From positions 62,001 to 126,000 of the forward strand of contig JACKEJ010000007.1 in assembly GCA_020633055.1 (NCBI GenBank): a stretch of 64,000 bases of DNA, in the 5' to 3' direction. The notes beneath the pieces are model-generated. The model did no database searches and was not told the DNA's origin. It was given only the letters and a program-made list of their open reading frames with translations. Origin of the DNA: Sandaracinaceae bacterium. Lineage in GTDB: Bacteria > Myxococcota_A > Polyangia > Polyangiales > Houyiibacteriaceae. Positions 62,348-64,000 of this stretch are shown one piece after another (position 1 is the stretch's first letter; each line of letters opens with the position of its first letter). The translations under genes were made by a program, and so were the position numbers.

Positions 62348-63559
62348 ATGTCCGAAGCGATCGTCTACGACGCGCTGCGCACCCCGCGCGGCAAAGGAAA
62401 GCAGAACGGGAGCCTGCACGAGGTCAAGCCCGTCTCGCTTGTCACCGGCCTCATCGATGCCCTCCGCGAGCGGCAGCCCAACCTGGACGTCGACAAGGTG
62501 GACGACATGGTGCTCGGCTGCGTCACGCCGGTGGGCGATCAGGGCGCGTGCATCGCGAAGACCGCGGCCATCGCGGCCGGCCTGCCGGACACCGTCGCGG
62601 GCGTGCAGATCAACCGCTTCTGCGCCTCGGGGCTCGAGGCCGTGAACCTGGCGGCGCAGAAGGTCCGCTCGGGCTTCGAGGACATGGTCCTCGCGGGCGG
62701 TGTGGAGTCGATGTCGCGCTGCTCGATGGGCATGGACGGTGGCGCGTGGGCCATGGACCCCGCCACCAACTACGACACCGGCTTCGTGCCGCAGGGCATC
62801 GGTGCCGACCTGATCGCCACGCTCGAGGGCTTCACGCGTGAGGACGTGGACGCGTTCGCCCTGCGCTCGCAGCAGCGCGCCAGCGCCGCCTGGGCCGAGG
62901 GCCGCTTCGCGAAGAGCGTGGTGCCGGTGAAGGACCAGAACGGCGTGGTGGTGCTCGACAACGACGAGTACATCCGCGGCGACGCCACGATGGAGGCGCT
63001 CGGCAGCCTGAAGCCCGCGTTCACCATGATCGGCGAGATGGGCGGCTTCGACGCCGTGGCACTGCAGAAGTACCACTGGGTGGAGCGCATCGAGCACGTG
63101 CACACGGCCGGCAACAGCAGCGGCATCGTGGACGGCGCGGCGCTGATGCTGATCGGCACGGAGGAGGCCGGCAAGAGCATGGGCCTCACGCCGCGCGGCC
63201 GCATCGTCGCCACCGCGGTCACCGGCACCGACCCCACCATCATGCTCGTGGGTCCGGCCCCGGCCGCGAAGAAGGCGCTGGCCCGCGCTGGGATGACCAA
63301 GGACCAGATCGACCTCTGGGAGATCAACGAGGCGTTCGCGTCCGTCGCGCTGCGCTTCATGAAGGACATGGACATCGACCCGGACACCGTGAACGTCAAC
63401 GGCGGGTCCATCGCCATGGGTCACCCGCTCGGAGCTACCGGCGCGATGATCCTCAGCACCGTCCTCGACGAGCTCGAGCGGCAGAACAAGCGCTACGGCC
63501 TCGCCACGCTGTGCGTCGGCGGCGGCATGGGCATCGCCACCATCATCGAGCGCATCTGA
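62348..63559 (+). CDS. Acetyl-CoA C-acyltransferase (beta-oxidation thiolase)
   Basis: 403 residues, ATG at 62348. The nucleophilic Cys is in NRFCASGLEAVNLAAQKV, the second pair in GGSIAMGHPLGATGAMI (His) and LCVGGGMGIATII (Cys). The N-terminal half starts with VYDALRTPRGKGKQNGSLHE. Thiolase cleaves 3-ketoacyl-CoA with CoA to acetyl-CoA in fatty-acid oxidation. Operon order thiolase - FadB/FadJ-type protein (32 bases downstream) indicates a fadI/fadJ-like or fadA/fadB-like unit. Degradative rather than AtoB-type biosynthetic thiolase is inferred from this partner. Confidence 0.94.
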   Translation: MSEAIVYDALRTPRGKGKQNGSLHEVKPVSLVTGLIDALRERQPNLDVDKVDDMVLGCVTPVGDQGACIAKTAAIAAGLPDTVAGVQINRFCASGLEAVNLAAQKVRSGFEDMVLAGGVESMSRCSMGMDGGAWAMDPATNYDTGFVPQGIGADLIATLEGFTREDVDAFALRSQQRASAAWAEGRFAKSVVPVKDQNGVVVLDNDEYIRGDATMEALGSLKPAFTMIGEMGGFDAVALQKYHWVERIEHVHTAGNSSGIVDGAALMLIGTEEAGKSMGLTPRGRIVATAVTGTDPTIMLVGPAPAAKKALARAGMTKDQIDLWEINEAFASVALRFMKDMDIDPDTVNVNGGSIAMGHPLGATGAMILSTVLDELERQNKRYGLATLCVGGGMGIATIIERI

Positions 63560-63591
63560 GTCCCCACGGAACGCGAAAGGCAGAAGAGAAC

Positions 63592-64000
63592 ATGACTGAA
63601 CAGACCGCAATCCGCTGGGACCTCGGGGCCGACGGCGTCGTCACGCTGACGATGGACGACCCCAACCAGTCCGCGAACACGATGAACGAGCTGTACCAGG
63701 AGTCGATGAAGCGCACCGTCGCGCGGCTCCAGGACGAGGTGAAGTCGGGGGCCGTGAAGGGCGTGATCCTGACCTCCGCCAAGAAGACCTTCTTCGCCGG
63801 CGGCGACCTCAAGATGCTGAGCCAGGCGCAGCCCGAGAACGCCGCTGACATGTTCGCGCACGTGCGCGAGATCACCGGCCAGCTGCGCGCCCTCGAGACG
63901 CTCGGCATCCCGGTCGTCGCCGCCATCAACGGCGCGGCGCTGGGCGGCGGGCTCGAGATCGCGCTGGCGTGTCACCACCGCGTGGTCCTGAACGACCCGC
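63592..64000 (+). CDS. fadJ: Multifunctional fatty acid oxidation protein (FadB/FadJ-type), N-terminal part
   Basis: ATG at 63592 preceded by AGAAGAG; it runs off the window edge at 64000, so only ~136 residues of an expected ~700 are visible. The visible part is the enoyl-CoA hydratase (crotonase) domain: VVTLTMDDPNQSANTMNELY, SAKKTFFAGGDLKMLSQA (oxyanion-hole loop), and VVAAINGAALGGGLEIALAC, which precedes the catalytic Glu region. In the long form a 3-hydroxyacyl-CoA dehydrogenase domain would follow; a stand-alone enoyl-CoA hydratase remains possible because the end is not seen. The thiolase partner favours the long form. Confidence 0.85.
   Translation, partial: MTEQTAIRWDLGADGVVTLTMDDPNQSANTMNELYQESMKRTVARLQDEVKSGAVKGVILTSAKKTFFAGGDLKMLSQAQPENAADMFAHVREITGQLRALETLGIPVVAAINGAALGGGLEIALACHHRVVLNDP

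Overview
The window is very GC-rich, almost wall-to-wall coding DNA on both strands, and looks like a chromosomal segment of a Myxococcota bacterium (Polyangia/Sandaracinaceae-like). The reasons are three eukaryotic-like Ser/Thr kinases plus a PP2C phosphatase in 64 kb, one of them with the HRDVSPHN-type catalytic loop common in myxobacteria, many Cys-rich or beta-propeller-like lipoproteins, an oxygen-tolerant set of housekeeping genes, and frequent GTG starts and ATGA/GTGA gene overlaps. The taxonomic call is inference from gene content. No rRNA, tRNA, CRISPR array, insertion sequence or prophage was recognised.

Layout. 1-5.3 kb: an RlmI-like rRNA methyltransferase, a protein of unknown function, tatA, a coupled pair (uncharacterised nucleotidyltransferase + sugar-nucleotide pyrophosphorylase) and a PP2C phosphatase. 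5.5-12.4 kb: a translationally coupled run beginning with a family 4 uracil-DNA glycosylase, then an acidic protein, a HEAT/TPR protein and an unknown protein, followed by a Cys-module lipoprotein and a lone type ISP-like DNA methyltransferase. 12.5-19 kb: two kinases, a DUF1444-like protein with a small membrane protein, a YcjF-like GTPase, a Cys-rich lipoprotein and an Ogt/MGMT repair protein. 19-23 kb: ArsS with its AhpD-like partner, a free-standing methylmalonyl-CoA mutase B12 domain, a bicupin lipoprotein and an atypical acyl-CoA dehydrogenase.

23-31.7 kb is one long operon: scpA-scpB-glyQ-glyS-ppdK, in which both condensin subunits carry long acidic low-complexity extensions. It is followed by a PEGA-domain kinase with its own terminator, and a coupled pair of large lipoproteins. 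37.7-43.5 kb: mutS, then the coupled hisC-aroA-cmk operon. A block of minus-strand genes (RlmN-like, FadL-like porin, 1167-residue lipoprotein with a clear sigma70-type promoter, ChaC, NmrA-like SDR) then lies between cmk and rpsA, which are adjacent in many bacteria. rpsA has a consensus -35 promoter, a long structured leader and a hairpin terminator.

53.6-62 kb is mixed: two small STAS/SpoIIAA-like proteins, D,D-carboxypeptidase DacB divergent from an orphan peptide-binding lipoprotein, a PaaI-type thioesterase, a protein fusing two CDP-alcohol phosphatidyltransferase domains, a YhbW-like luciferase-family enzyme and a Nudix hydrolase. The window ends in a fatty-acid beta-oxidation operon (thiolase, then the start of a FadB/FadJ-type protein cut by the window edge), preceded by a palindrome resembling TetR-type FadR operators. 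The least ordinary items are the phosphatidyltransferase fusion, the acidic ScpA/ScpB tails, the glycosylase-led coupled operon, the orphan ISP-like methylase and the FadL/giant-lipoprotein pair.
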